64,000 nucleotides of DNA from Paragyromitra xinjiangensis (taxonomy: Eukaryota; Ascomycota; Pezizomycetes; Pezizales; Discinaceae). The stretch covers positions 682,001-746,000 of the forward strand of contig JBCAMK010000012.1 of the NCBI GenBank assembly GCA_038503065.1. The letters run 5' to 3'. The notes beneath the pieces were generated by a model. That model did not search any database and was not told the DNA's origin. It saw nothing but the letters and a program-made list of their open reading frames with translations. Made by a program: the position numbers and the translations under genes. Of this stretch, positions 1 through 12,326 are shown in pieces (the first letter of the stretch is position 1; each line of letters begins with the position of its first letter).

Positions 1-1632
1 ACCTTCTTCATGATAATGCTGCCCATATTATTTTGGTTTGGATACACAAGTCTCGGACGAGGGTTAGTCTTTTCTCGGACAAGACCTGTTAGAAATATTT
101 CTTACAATTCTGGGGCGTGCTAGAATAGTTCACATATTAGCTTCAGGAGTATTTTTCAGCGGTTTCCTGAAAGATCTTTTATGGTGAGAATCATCCGGGG
201 CCGAAAGTTCAGTTGTTATGGCTCACTGACCCTTTCAAAAGTCTCCCACGACCTCTTTCACCTCCCCTCCATAGAATCACAATGTCTGGATCAGCGGCTC
301 TCGAATACGGGTTTCCAAGCACACATTCTACCAATGCCGTCTCCGTAGCATTATATGGCATATTGACTCTCCGGTCCAGTCCCAATCTATCTCCAGCTCT
401 GCGATTTTCTCTTGAAGCCTTGGCATGGGTTTACGCAGTGTCAATTGTTCTAGGTCGGCTCTATTGCGGTATGCATGGTTTTCTGGATGTCACCGTTGGT
501 ATTGCACTGGGCGCTTTTCTAGCAATCACCGATTGGGTATCCCGAGATACGATTGATGCGTTTGTATTCAGTGGATCTTGGCAAGTGCCTGTGGTTTTTA
601 TCGTGACCATCATAGTTCTAGTAAGGATTCATCCCGAGCCGGCTGACTCATGCCCTTGTTTTGATGATGGGGTTGCGTTTGCTGCAGTGGTGATGGGGTG
701 TGATGTGGGACATTGGCATTATGCACGAAGCTCTTGGAGTTGGAATGAGCCTGTACCTGCAACGGTGCCGTATTCTTATGAGGAACTGGGCCTGACGAAA
801 AGTATTCTTAGGGTTGTCGCTGGTGAGTTTGAAAACGCCACAGTTCCTTAGCTACGATTGTACATAATGTTGAGTGGTACTTACGTGCATACCAGGAGTT
901 TGCGTCATCTTTGCTTGGAGGGAGATCATGAAACCAACCCTGCACTATCTCTTGCCTCCTCTCTATAGAGTTATCGAGAGTATTGGTTTGTCGTTACCAC
1001 GGAAGCATTTTACGCCAGCTTCGTATGCCATCTGTTCTTTCTCCTTGTTAACTTTCCTTATCATCTTCCCCTGGGCTACTGACATCAGCGAATAGGGAAT
1101 ATAAAAAGGTTCCTCGTTTGCCTGACGATACTCTTTTCGGGCTGAGCGAAATCCCAACACTAATTCACAATATTCGTCGTCCGCGCTCCGATTCTGTTGG
1201 GCCCCAATCTGCGGCAGATGCTTACGAGACGCTTGCATATCGCGAAAAGAGGCGTCGGGAAAGTATTGGGACAAGCCAATCTCGATCGCCTTCAGTTGCT
1301 AGAGATGTGGCAAAATACGAGAATGAAATGGGAAATGGAAAAGTTGATGTTAAAGCACTAGTTAATCCAGACCATGACGATTCTAGTGATGAGGAGAGGG
1401 CGGAAGCAGAAGTTTTTATGGGAATTGAAAAGCCTAGGGTTAGGTACGATGTTGAGGTTGTGACGAAACTTGTGGTCTATTCTGGTAAGTTCTTGGCTGC
1501 TCAAATAATTGTAGTGTAAGAGTTACACCTAACATTAGGGTAGGTATTGCCTGGTTTGCGGTGGAAGGTATCCCAATCTTCTTGGAGGTTATTGGGCTCG
1601 GGATCGCCAATCGGAGGTTTGAGGCAAGGTAG
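1..1632 (+). CDS. LCB3: Dihydrosphingosine-1-phosphate phosphatase (LCB3/YSR3 family), 5' truncated by window edge
   Basis: Exons 1-62, 124-183, 242-822, 896-1022, 1096-1484 and 1544-1632 join in frame to 435 residues; the start codon lies left of the window. All three PAP2-type phosphatase motifs are visible: KDLLCLPRP (residues 37-45 of this fragment, spanning an intron), PSTHS (66-70) and GRLYCGMHGFLDV (112-124, His and Asp present). Several hydrophobic membrane segments follow, then a charged loop rich in Ser, Arg and acidic residues (around SSDEERAEAE) and a last hydrophobic segment. Family knowledge: an ER membrane enzyme that dephosphorylates long-chain base phosphates and so steers sphingoid bases back to ceramide synthesis. 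The phosphatase class is secure; LCB3 as the exact orthologue is inferred from the LPRPLSPPLHR and GFPSTHSTNA context. It converges on SDH4 across about 1 kb. Confidence 0.88.
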
Positions 1633-2667
1633 TTGGTATTTAAAGATTTTATGCTACTTATATATTTCTACTTTTTATCACGTAGTTTACTTTGGCGAAG
1701 CGGGTAATAGTATGTTATAATTAACGATCTCAGTTTAATAATGAAAATAATGGAGATATGTCTGTACTAGGTGCCTATCTCTGTTGGCTTTCCCGCGGTT
1801 GCTACTACAATTGGCGGCTTTGCCTGTGTGTAGTTACCGGTGTCGTCCGTGTTTGTTGAAAATACAAGCCCTGCGTAGAAGTGTCACTACTGTTATCCCC
1901 CGAGGTTATGCAGGGATGTCCACGCCATTATTATTTATGCTCTATAATGGAAGAGCCATTTCATGCCCAGAGAAAATACCTGCATTACTAAAGCTTATTT
2001 AATCGATAGGCGACTAAATTCATGTCCACTGTATTAAATTTGCAGTAATAGGTGTCTTCTCGAACAGAAATGAGGGGAAAACGCGGGAAATAGTCTTGGC
2101 CAAGAGATTTCCGACAACTTAACCTCTGTCCTGAATTATGTTAGTGGGACGCCGTCAGAAAATTATATCTCAACAGCAAAAGCTTGCCCTCGTCGAGTGA
2201 TTTATCATGACCTCCCTTTGTTTCGTCCTTGGGGCTACTAGGATCAATGTTTTATCGTATGAATCAACGGGCAAACTTTCGCCACTACTGATCATGTCAT
2301 GTGTCGTCTAAGGAAACAGTGATGGTTCTCACGACGCTTGTGTCCAAAGATACTTTTAGACTTGGAAATGCCATAACTTAGGCTGTTGGATGTACTTAAT
2401 GAATTAACCAATCAATCATTAGAGCTGGAAGCTCCATGATCTTTTCCTTACTTCACACATATTCCAGTGCTTGTGTAAGTGGCTGGTGCAGGGTTAAAAA
2501 GAGCTTGCCCACACTGAAACAACTGTAGGAAAATTCCACCGTCTTTGTTATACCGGTATTTACAACCACAGACTGCTCCCCACTTTTCTCTAGCCATGAG
2601 AAAAGCAAATAATTTCAGACAATCACCCTCTCCTCCACTCATCCTATTTGTTGCACGCGCATTCTCT
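1633..2667. other. Intergenic, convergent 3' ends (LCB3 / SDH4)
   Basis: About 1 kb of AT-rich sequence between two converging genes. The short open frames here show no splice-consistent extension and no recognisable motif. I see no RNA gene, repeat or promoter element. Confidence 0.5.
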
Positions 2668-3433
2668 TTAAGCTTTCCAGATTCTCTTAACAGCTTCTGT
2701 AATCCCTACATCGTTCGTCTCAAACTCGTACAGGCCAACTAGCACTAATACAGTAGCGCCTTTAAGACCCCACATGAATATCTTGCGTGCGGTTGGGTAT
2801 TCGCGTGCGGGGATATAATCGATGATCATGGATTCGAAACCGATATGTGAGTGAATCACGATGGTAGCGCCTAGGATTGCATCCATAGTCGGATTGATGG
2901 AGCCGGCGGCAAAGGGGGCAACAGTTAGGGGGATGAGGCCGAGAGATACAAGCTTTAGGGGCAAATAATTAGTATGGAGGATATGCAAGGGCTAGACAAA
3001 GGTTGTATGTACTCTTTCGAAACTCCAGTGGTAAGATCCATGGGCTGGGTTTGACTCGGGAACTGGGGCGGCATCATTGACTATTCCGGTCAGTACCATA
3101 TCCCAACCCTAGTGATCAAATCTCCAACCGAGTGAAATATACCGGTTCCTTCAATACTTTCTACCATACCCAATTCCTGTTAGTAATCCGGTTCCAACCA
3201 AAATTAGCACGACCATAAGCGACAAACTTACGTGCACCAGCGGGCAGGATCCCCAGCGACTTGGAAGTATGGAAAGCAGCGACACGAGGTTGTACAAATG
3301 CTGGTCTAACAGCGAATGGAGAAGCCTTCAGGAACCTCAAGGGTGCTGCTGGTTGGGTGATTATGCATGGGGCAGCACGAAACGAGGAAGCGGAGGCAGT
3401 AGCGCGCAGAGTATTTCTGAATAGTGAGGCCAT
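2668..3433 (-). CDS. SDH4: Succinate dehydrogenase membrane anchor subunit (CybS, SDH4)
   Basis: Four exons on the minus strand (3433-3232, 3160-3143, 3080-3013, 2952-2668) give 190 residues. Exon 2 is only 18 nt. The first 60 or so residues are Arg/Ala/Ser rich with few acids, as expected of a mitochondrial presequence. The mature part carries the fungal CybS pattern: PAHGSYHWSFER, SLGLIPLTVAPFAAGSINP, the HSHIGFESMIIDY helix with its histidines and the DY pair, and the C-terminal YEFETNDVG..EAVKRIWKA. Family role: anchors complex II in the inner mitochondrial membrane and helps form the ubiquinone and haem sites. A CCAAT box lies about 165 bp upstream. The model is supported by frame, splice sites and unbroken family similarity. 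Confidence 0.93.
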
Positions 3434-5221
3434 TTTTGTTTATTCCTTTAATATGCCGATGGGGCTCGGTAAGGGAGACTATCGTGAAGATGGGACGGCG
3501 AGAGTCGAGGTTGGTCGCGATTTCGAGATGGGGCGCCGGGAACGTTTCGACGGAGAAAGTCGTTACCTCGGGAAAGCGAAGAGCCCCGCCACCCGCGGCC
3601 AATCACAAGAGATGGATTAATAGATTGTCAGCCACAGTTGGCGGGGTGCGCCACGTTTTTCTCCCAAGACCACTAAAACTCACTTACTGGGAGAGAGATT
3701 CAACAGGATCAGCCCAAAAAACTACATGTGCTGACTCTCCCCTCAAATAATTTTATATGTCAAGGACATCGATGGCCGTCAAATATACATCTTAGGTACC
3801 CAAACTCGCTACCTAGTCCAAGTACTGCGTAAGTGTGCCTTCTACAGCTATCCTTCTGGTTCCTTGTACGGTCAACCCCCATACTCGGGGCAGGCACGAA
3901 GAACCAGAAAATATCTTTGGCTGGCTGGGTTTTTTGGGCCTGGAGGCGTTGACTGGCGAGGTATATGGTGGAGCATTTTCTATTGGCTGAATACCTGTAT
4001 ATATACAGAGACTTTCTGCCTCTTCTTCGTTTCTTTCTTCAGTATCAAACATATCAAGCCTTCCATAGAAGCAACGAATATCACCTCTTATTACTTCAAT
4101 TGGCGAGCTAACTTTGTCGAGTGAGTATTCATGATTGTGTATGGCTATGTTATTCCCTGCTGGTTTGTTTAGTGTCTTGGGAGCTGCGCACACATACTCT
4201 AATGCCTTGCTGCTGGCCATGGTAAAGAGCGTTGTATCGCCCCTCTTTTTCATTATTCTTGCTATTTTATTTGGGGTTGCAGCTGCGTATAGGTTGTGTA
4301 CAGACCGCAGACCTCTACCATATACTCGGTATTTTGCCGTTAGGATTTTTACAACCCCCTCCTATTATCATACCAGGGGCTGCCCATGTGTTACCACTGG
4401 TGTTGATAGGAGGAGAAAGTAGTAGGAGGGTAGATTTCACAGCAAAGGTATATTGGCTCATGGTGACTCTCATCTATTCGGCACACCAAGCTAGTTAAGA
4501 GTCCACTCAGCTGAGAAGCAAAATATCCCTCACTTCTCACTTCACTCGCTTTGCTCGTTACGTCCAAAGCTCGTCATATTTTGGCTTCTCAACCTCGTCC
4601 CATGATATACATGTATTGCTTAAAATCAATTACATGTATGAACGTAGTTCAGTAGGGTAACCACAAGCTCCTTACATGTATTTTATATATATAGATACAT
4701 GTAGATAGATAAATGTAGTACTCTGCCATTCTCTGATTAGACTCGAGGTTGTGGGTATACCGAGAAATTTATTACCTGGAGCAAAATCGTCCCGCGTATG
4801 CTGTTCCAACCACAGGTGCTAAAGCCCTTGATTTTCGTCCTCATCGGTATTTAGTAGAGAACTGGAGGTACATACACCTGCGGGAGGATCCCTGGGATAT
4901 CACGAATACCGTTATGCATGGTGGGGTTTCATGCAAGTGTGCCTCCTCCATAAAGGCCTTACTTAAGATCTGATACGAGGTTTGGGATTATCGCCAAGAT
5001 TGTACCCCTGGGGAAATACGATATGTCTCTCTCTTCTCACGGGAATCTTGGCGTTACGCGTTGCATCGGGTCCTCAAATCTTGAAAGTTTCCTCAAGCCT
5101 CTCTCGTGACAACATTAGCTCAGAGACCTCATCTCTTCATCCCTTTACCTTTGTTTGATCCTATCCACTATATCCAACCTATCATCGTATTCAGCTAGCA
5201 TATCCCTATCCAGTCCTCGCC
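3434..5221. other. Divergent intergenic region between SDH4 and STT4
   Basis: About 1.8 kb holding both promoters. It contains a CCAAT box near SDH4 and an AT-rich stretch at about 4600-4720 with three copies of TACATGTA. ORFs at 3813-4253 (-) and 4135-4498 (+) have no splice-consistent extension or recognisable domain and look like chance frames. Confidence 0.5.
3599..3603 (+). promoter_or_regulatory. CCAAT box upstream of SDH4
   Basis: CCAATCA is read on the plus strand about 165 bp upstream of the SDH4 start codon. Respiratory genes including SDH subunits are classic targets of the CCAAT-binding (Hap) complex in fungi. Its function here is inferred from position only. Confidence 0.35.
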
Positions 5222-8200
5222 ATGGACAGGTGTGTATTTATCTGTTTACACGTTCCTCTGCTCTTCAGCTAAGTGTTGTCCTTTCTAGAGCCTCTCGTGG
5301 CCTGCGGCGTAGTGCCCTTCAAAAACTCGCCTCGTTATCTGCAAAAGAACCTGTCACAAGTCCGAGAAATGTAGATCTTGAGCGTCTGTCTGAAGGATGT
5401 GTATCCCACGACGCTAGGTTCCTGAATGGAGGGTCCAATGGGTTTCCGAATAAGCCCAAAAAGACCTCTGAGATCCCTATGGTAGCTCCTCCTTCGATAC
5501 AGTCCTCTTTCAAAGTACTGAAGGTGTTAGTCGCTCCGTGAATTCGAAGTCCTCCTCGCACTCTGTAAAGCTGCACCTCTCCTCCAGAGCTTTGACAGCG
5601 CTGAGAAGCTCCGCCGTCAGCTCTCTCCGTACTTGATCGAGTCTTACAACCAGAAAATATCCGCGTCCCCGTTCTTCCGTGAGATCTCACCTTCACCGTG
5701 GGAATGCCTCACTTCAAACCTTACCGCCGCATTACTCTCTCTTGGGTTCAAATTTCCAGCTCTCCGTACCGATGTTCTTGACACCATCAACACTTACCTC
5801 TCCAACGCACTCGACCACTCTCAGTCTGAGCTTGACGAGGATGATACTTTCTCATTCGCCCCACCAGTTCTCTCATTCCTTGGTTTTCTCGACTCCTCAG
5901 CGAAACACATCAATTTCTGGTGGTCTGCTGACCCCGAACACTCCTCCGCCCCGTTTATCTCGCAGGTTCGTCGAATCTTGAACGAAGACTACCTCATCAA
6001 TGTCGAAACCGTCTTCAGCTCAATCCGCAACTCTACGGATGACGATATCAAGCTCTGGCGTAACTGTATCCAGTCCTATGACACCTCTTCACGCCCTCTC
6101 GGGGCTATGCTGCTCCAACACGAGTTCTACAAGTTTCTCTCCGCGTCGACCGCGCTCCTCGTCGTAGACACCCCAGTCCTGCAGACGGTTGGTATTCTTG
6201 ATGCTATGATGAGCGCAAGAGGGGTCCCGCAAGCAAACGCAGATAAATCAGCCGCCGTCGAGCCGCTCGCTGATTTAGCGGCGGAGGGCGTTGCACTTAT
6301 CGAGGATGGGACAGAGTATGCAAGGACGGAGTGGCAACAAAATCTAGGGTTCTCGGTTAAGGCACACGCACTTACTTCTTATGCCTGTTGTGCGTTCCTA
6401 TCAGGCTCTATGGCAGAATCGCAACTTTTGAACCGCTGGCTTGCGACTACGATCGCAGATGGAGTACAGATGTCCTCTCTAGATCTCGCATCCGCAACCT
6501 TCAAGATCCTCGCGATCGCAAGCAAGAACGATGAAAGGGGTGCAGCAAATTTTATATCTGCACTTCACAAGTTCATCGTTGAGGGCGCGCAGAACGTAGC
6601 GACTACTAGAGTAGCTGGAAAGTGTCTGGCGTACGTCCTGAGGTTTCAGCCACAGGATGCTACAATCACTACATTAAATACACTTGGTCATATTCTCTCA
6701 TCATCGAACCCAGGGCGCGCGTTGAAGGCAGGACAACTACAACCATTTGAGATGGGCGCGAGCACATTGAGTCTAGTTGGTAACGGGGGCGAGGATGAGA
6801 AGCAGGGGGTGTATGCGAGTGTTATTGAGACAATGGTAGAAATTGTGGAAGGATGTGGGGACGAGAAGGTGTGTCTTTATTCTGCTCTGGTTTTAGGGGG
6901 AGGAATTTTTTTTTGCTGACATTAAGAATAGATGGTTTCACTTGGACAGTCGATTCTTATACAAAGACTGGGCAAGGTGAATGCTGCCGTCAATGCGAAG
7001 ATTCTTGCAGGGCTGGCGCAACTCGCGGTAATCTCCAATCAGGCAGACTTTAAGAGCGTATTGCAGGTATACAATAAGATGGGTAGCGAGGCGGTTTCGC
7101 AGGACGATCAGGGCATTATGACCGCGGTAGGATTTACCCACTTTTCTACTAAATCCTTAGTGTAAAGTTTGCCAGTTTTCCTAGTCTTTAATCACTGACA
7201 TGTCAACTAGGTCCTCGAAGCTAGAACTGCTATTGCCAAGAGCCTCCCCCGCGACTCCACTCTCTACGACATTTACCTTAACGACCTCCTTGAGTGTGTT
7301 GCAGTAATTGGTGATCTGTCGGAGGGCGAAGAAAAAAAGCAACTCGACGCATTGGTAAGAAGTTTCCCCACGGCCTCGGTCTACAATCTCCATGCTGAAT
7401 CGGCCACTACTCTCCAGTTGGCCTCTCGCGAGATTGCGCAATTTGTTCCCCCTCTCGCACGTCTCCTCTCTAGCAATGGGTTCGAAACCAACTTTGCTGT
7501 TCGTTATGGCTTTGTCAGTCTTCTGAGGGACTTCTGGTTCAACTGCGCCCAGCACGGGATTGTCTACGGTTCTGAGGCAGCGAAGCGATACAGTAAGGAT
7601 CTTCGTGTAATTGCACAATACTCCCCTCCACTAGTGAGCGGCATTGGCGAGGACGAGAACCTTGAGAGCAATCTGGATCAGATGCCAATCTTGAAGCGAG
7701 GAATGGTTGCGCAAAACACACTGGAACACAAGAGGCGCCTTATCGTAATGCTTCCGGCAAATGAGGTTGATGTGAGGACAATCACGCATGCAAGAGTGAT
7801 ATTCCTGGAGGCGACATATACACTCGAATGTCTGCGTTCTGAAGGAGGGGGGTATTCGAAAGTCCTGGCGTACTTCGTAGAGAGCGGATTCAAGGCGGGT
7901 GAAGGGAGCAATTGCATGATTGCTATAGCGAATAAAGTTTCAGATCTGTATTTGCGGAAAGTCCTCACTGGGGCGAATTACCCGCAGTTTTCGGCAGCTA
8001 GGGTGGCGGAAGAGCTAGCGGAAGTGTTTGTTGGTTGCTGTCATAGACTAGAGAAGGTTCAAGCTATGGCCGCAATTACAGCAGATCGAATGATCGCAGC
8101 TATTCCAAGCGCTCTGAGTCAAAGGAGCTCGCTATTTGCGCTATTGGAGCTGCTGACGCTGCTGTGGATTAGCTGTCTGGATGAGGAGACGGACGAGTAC

Positions 8201-11200
8201 ACGACGCGCTCGATGTTCACAAGTATCAAGGGTGGTGTTGCAATCGAGTTGCCGGATTCATACACGTTCCGTCGGAAGACGTTGAACGGGTTTAAAGCAC
8301 GCGCGAAGGGGTGGGTGTTGAAGGTGCTCAATGTCTCCCCGCTGGATGTCAAAGGGCTCCTACAGACGTATCTCTCCGAATTCGAAGGTGAGGACGAAGG
8401 CTCTTTTGGGCATGTCGCTCTCGGACGATCTTTCGCGCTTGAAATGGGCAGCATAGTACCAACTGGAGACCAAAGACTTGCGAGCATTGAGCACCTTGGT
8501 GACTGCGAGGGAAACGTTGCGAGTGACTTCGTCATGCAGTATACTACGAGGCAGGCATACCGATATACTGAACCCGCGGCGGAGTACAAGCAAGACGTGC
8601 TTAACTTCATGCCGTTAGGCGACTCGACGGGTAGTTCAACACCCCCGAGCAGACCAGATTCAGCGCAAGCGGTGCTAGACCAGATGGAGGCGAGGGATTA
8701 TGAGAAAGAGTTTGTACCGATTGAGGAGTTGCGAGAGGTGCTGAAGAAGGCAGCAGCGCTGGTATGCAGGAGTGAGAAGGATCAAGGTCCGCTCATTCGA
8801 GGGTTAGTCGGAATTCCGTTCAGTGTGTTTAGCAAGAAGAGTATCAACCTTGGGATCTCACTATGGACGGGGATTATCCATGAGAAGCCGAGACTACAAA
8901 GTCGGTTGTTGGCTGAAATTGCAAGAAACTGGGAGATGACGGTGGAGAAAAGGATGGGGTTGTATAGTCCTGAGCTAGTCGCACCGGATCCCTTTGACGT
9001 AAAGATGGAATATTCACCGAGTGACAAAGAGCAGCAACTGATTGACCAAAACAATGCGAGCGAGACGCTCACGCCACATCTCAAGTTACTGCATTTGTTG
9101 AGTTCTCATTACCATGCGAATCGACATGGGAATCCGCATATCCAACAGATCTTCCTCCGGCTTGTTCGCATCTCGTTAGAGGGCCTGAAGCACGCAAGTG
9201 GGCATCCGCTCGCGAGGGAGGTGCGGTTCAGATTGGTGCTGTTCGGTCTCCAGGTGCTGCGTTTTAGCACGGGATTGGGAGAAAACCAACAGATAGCACT
9301 AAAAGACTTGATCCTAAGCGCTGGTTTGTCCTGGTTCAAGTTTGCACCGAGATGGAGCTTCGGCGGGAATAAGTTGCAGGTTAAGGCGGAGGCACACGTG
9401 TTGCAGGATGTGGCAAACCTCTTACAGGTAGTTGCAAATACCGGGGGGAACAAAGATACCCGGCTGAAACAGGATCTACTACTGCTACTAGTAGAGAATG
9501 AACAAACAAGGCTGGCAACGTGGCTATATCCGCTGGACCACTCAAGAAAACATCACTTATTACCTGCGTACTCGGCAAGGCCGCCGACAGATAATGCAAT
9601 TGCAATTCTCCTCCCCGCTGCCTGGGCAGAGGACCCGGCGATTGCGGTACAGCTGGTGAAGCGGTTCCAGAGCCCAAGGCTAGAGGCAGATGTTAGGAGG
9701 CGCATTTTGCAGTTCCCAGAGAAAGTGGTAGACCAACCGGACGCGGTACAGATTATGCTCGGTGATAAGCTCTCAGGTGGATTGACTTTCCAGTTGAAGT
9801 ACCTCTTGTTCTGGGCACCTGTGAATCCGATTACAGCGGCGACTTACTTCTTACCAGCCTATGCGAATAATGCATTGGTGTTACAGTATGCCATGAGAGC
9901 ATTAGAGAGCCATAGCATCGATGTAACGTTCTTTTATGTGCCGCAGATTGTGCAAACGTTGAGGTATGATACCTTGGGGTATGTGGAAAGGTTTATCCTC
10001 GAAACGGCGAAGTTCTCGCAGCTTTTTGCACACCAAATTATTTGGAATATGAAGGCGAATATGTATAAGGATGAAGAATCACAGATTGTAAGTCGCCTGA
10101 TTGATTCAGTTAGTTGACGTCGGTAATTTCTGACCTTTGTACGTGTACAGCCGGACCCTATCAAACCTACGCTGGACAAAGTCATGGACCACCTTATCAG
10201 TAGCTTCTCCGGCGTTGATAGATCTTTCTACAAGCGCGAATTCGACTTCTTCGACGAAGTCACCTCGATCTCCGGCAAGCTCAAACCCTACATTAAAAAG
10301 AGCAAGCCCGAGAAAAATACGAAGATCGCCGAAGAGCTCGCCAAGATTAAAGTCGACGTCGGTGTCTATCTCCCTAGCAACCCTGACGGTATTGTCGTTG
10401 ATATTGACCGCACAAGTGGAAAATCGCTTCAGAGTCACGCCAAGGCACCTTTCATGGCGACTTTTAGAATCAAGAAAAAAGCAATTGTATCCGCCACTGA
10501 GGGTGAGACCCAGTTAGTGCATAAGCGGCGAGGAGAGTCGCAATCGACAGTGATGAAGGAGACGTGGCAGGCGGCTATTTTCAAGGTTGGAGATGACTGT
10601 AGGCAGGATATGTTGGCCCTGCAGCTCATCTCCACATTTAGGAGCATTTATAGTAGTGTCGGGTTAGATGTGTATGTGTTCCCGTATAGGGTCACTGCCA
10701 CTGCACCGGGATGCGGTGTGATTGATGTGCTGCCGAACTCGATCTCGAGAGATATGATGGGTAGAGATCATGAGATGGGGCTTTACGACTACTTTATTAA
10801 TAAGTATGGTAGTGAGGACTCGATTAGATTCCAAGAGGCAAGGAACCAGTTTGTGAAGAGTATGGCAGGGTATTCGGTCATCTCGTATCTGTTAAAGTTC
10901 AAAGATCGTCATAACGGGAACATTATGATTGACGATTCTGGGCATATCATCCATATTGGTAAGTAGTTCCATTCGAGAAATGGGGCAGCTGTGATGGAGT
11001 TAATTGTTGATTAATGGATCAGATTTCGGGTTCTGTTTCGATATCGCACCAGGAGGTATCACGTTTGAACGTGCACCGTTTAAACTTACGGCAGAGATGG
11101 TCTCCGTCATGGGCGGGAGTATAGATTCGCAACCGTACCTACGTTTCGAGGAGCTTTGCATTAAGGCATTCCTAGCAGTCAGGCCATACGTGAATACGTT

Positions 11201-11464
11201 GGCGCATTGTGTCATCTTGATGTTGGACAGCGGGTAAATATTATAAGCCGAGTGATTTTAGGAACATTCTCTAATCTGATACCATCTAGGTTGCCCTGTT
11301 TCAAACCCGAGACGATTCAGAATTTCAGGGATCGGTTTGTATTGGACAAGAGCGAAAGGGATGCAGCAGAATATATGAGATACCTAGTTAAGAAGAGCTA
11401 TAGCAGTCTGTCGACAGCACAGTATGATCGGTTCCAACATTTGACGAACGGCATTCCTTATTAG
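5222..11464 (+). CDS. STT4: Phosphatidylinositol 4-kinase STT4 (type III alpha)
   Basis: Eight exons (5222-5229, 5289-5481, 5531-6868, 6932-7126, 7211-10087, 10151-10958, 11023-11233, 11290-11464) encode 1934 residues, close to the family length of about 1900. The first coding exon is 8 nt and its junction restores MDRASRGLRRSALQKLASL, the usual Stt4 beginning. The second intron is 49 bp and its removal restores the register before FEVLLALCKAAP. The long middle is an alpha-solenoid plus PIK helical region. The C-terminal kinase domain has GDDCRQD, the catalytic loop DRHNGN (from residue 1789) and the metal-binding DFG (1807-1809), ending in RFQHLTNGIPY. Family role: makes plasma-membrane PI4P, feeding PI(4,5)P2 signalling and cell-wall integrity. 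The model is consistent throughout. Confidence 0.95.
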
Positions 11465-11660
11465 TCGTTTGGTCGCTGAAGGGGTGGAGTGATGAGTTCG
11501 ATGGGTTATTCGAGGGAGAATAGACGGTAACGGGAAGGGAATATTTGGTCTTTATACTCATATCAAAAGTGCACTTATCTGTCTTCACAGCCATTTTTTC
11601 CATTTTTTCTCCTTTTATTTAGAGCCCGACTTTATTAGATAGAATTTTTATAATTTTATT

Positions 11661-12326
11661 TTAACTTTTTGCCATTTTCTTTTCCCTGCGCTGTTCCAAG
11701 GCTATCCTTGTCGCATTTACAATCTCTACGTGCTCAACTGCATGTATCCTCTCTTCCAAGTCCTCCAGCGTATCTCCCTCCTTTAACTCAATCTCCCTAA
11801 CCACAATTGGCTCTCCCCGATCCACGGCATGAATGACATGGTGTATCATAATACCTGTTTTTTTAATCTCGCCCCTCTTCCACGCTTCAAAGGCCCTGTC
11901 GATTGCGTTTGCCCCATCAAACATCTTCGGCAGCGCCGGATGGAGATTGATTATGTCAATATGTGCCCCCATTAATGGCTCCAGACATGTTGGAGATAGA
12001 ATATGCATCCAACCTGCACATACTACCAAGTCTGGCTTTTGCTTCAAAATGGTGTCTGTGAGGTCCGCATCATAGACTCGACGGGCCTCCTGAGCGCTCT
12101 CAGGGTGCTTCTTTTTGTAGGAGAGGAGATTATGGTAGGTTGTTGGGATACCAGCGCCCGAGGCACGGACGAGACCGTAGGCTGCCTTTTTGTTGGAGAT
12201 AACGTGCACTACGGTTGCATTGAGAGTTGGTGGGTTTGAGGTAGTTGCGTCGATTATGGCTTGGAGGTTAGAGCCATTGCCAGAGATGAGGACGAGAAGA
12301 CGGGGGGGAGGTGGTGGGGAGGCCAT
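11661..12326 (-). CDS. ADE8: Phosphoribosylglycinamide formyltransferase (GART)
   Basis: A single-exon gene of 221 residues from the chosen start MASPPPPPRLLV. It matches the GART fold: LISGNGSNLQ (residues 13-22, phosphate-binding loop), then INLHPALP with catalytic Asn127 and His129, and HAVDRGEPIV with catalytic Asp169. Family role: the folate-dependent third step of purine synthesis, transferring a formyl group to GAR. The reading frame continues upstream to an ATG at 12425, adding 33 residues; I prefer the inner start because the enzyme core begins within ten residues of it. The neighbour LSG1 lies upstream on the same strand. Confidence 0.94.
   Translation of the reverse strand: MASPPPPPRLLVLISGNGSNLQAIIDATTSNPPTLNATVVHVISNKKAAYGLVRASGAGIPTTYHNLLSYKKKHPESAQEARRVYDADLTDTILKQKPDLVVCAGWMHILSPTCLEPLMGAHIDIINLHPALPKMFDGANAIDRAFEAWKRGEIKKTGIMIHHVIHAVDRGEPIVVREIELKEGDTLEDLEERIHAVEHVEIVNATRIALEQRREKKMAKS

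Noticed and set aside
5482..5541. Apparent frameshift in STT4 after residue 67
   Set aside because: A 49-bp intron (5482-5530) with GT..AG ends restores the frame and conserved FEVLLALCK; no frameshift is needed.
10137..10517. 126-residue Ser/Pro-rich plus-strand frame
   Set aside because: Shadow frame of STT4 exon 6; the STT4 frame carries the conserved sequence.
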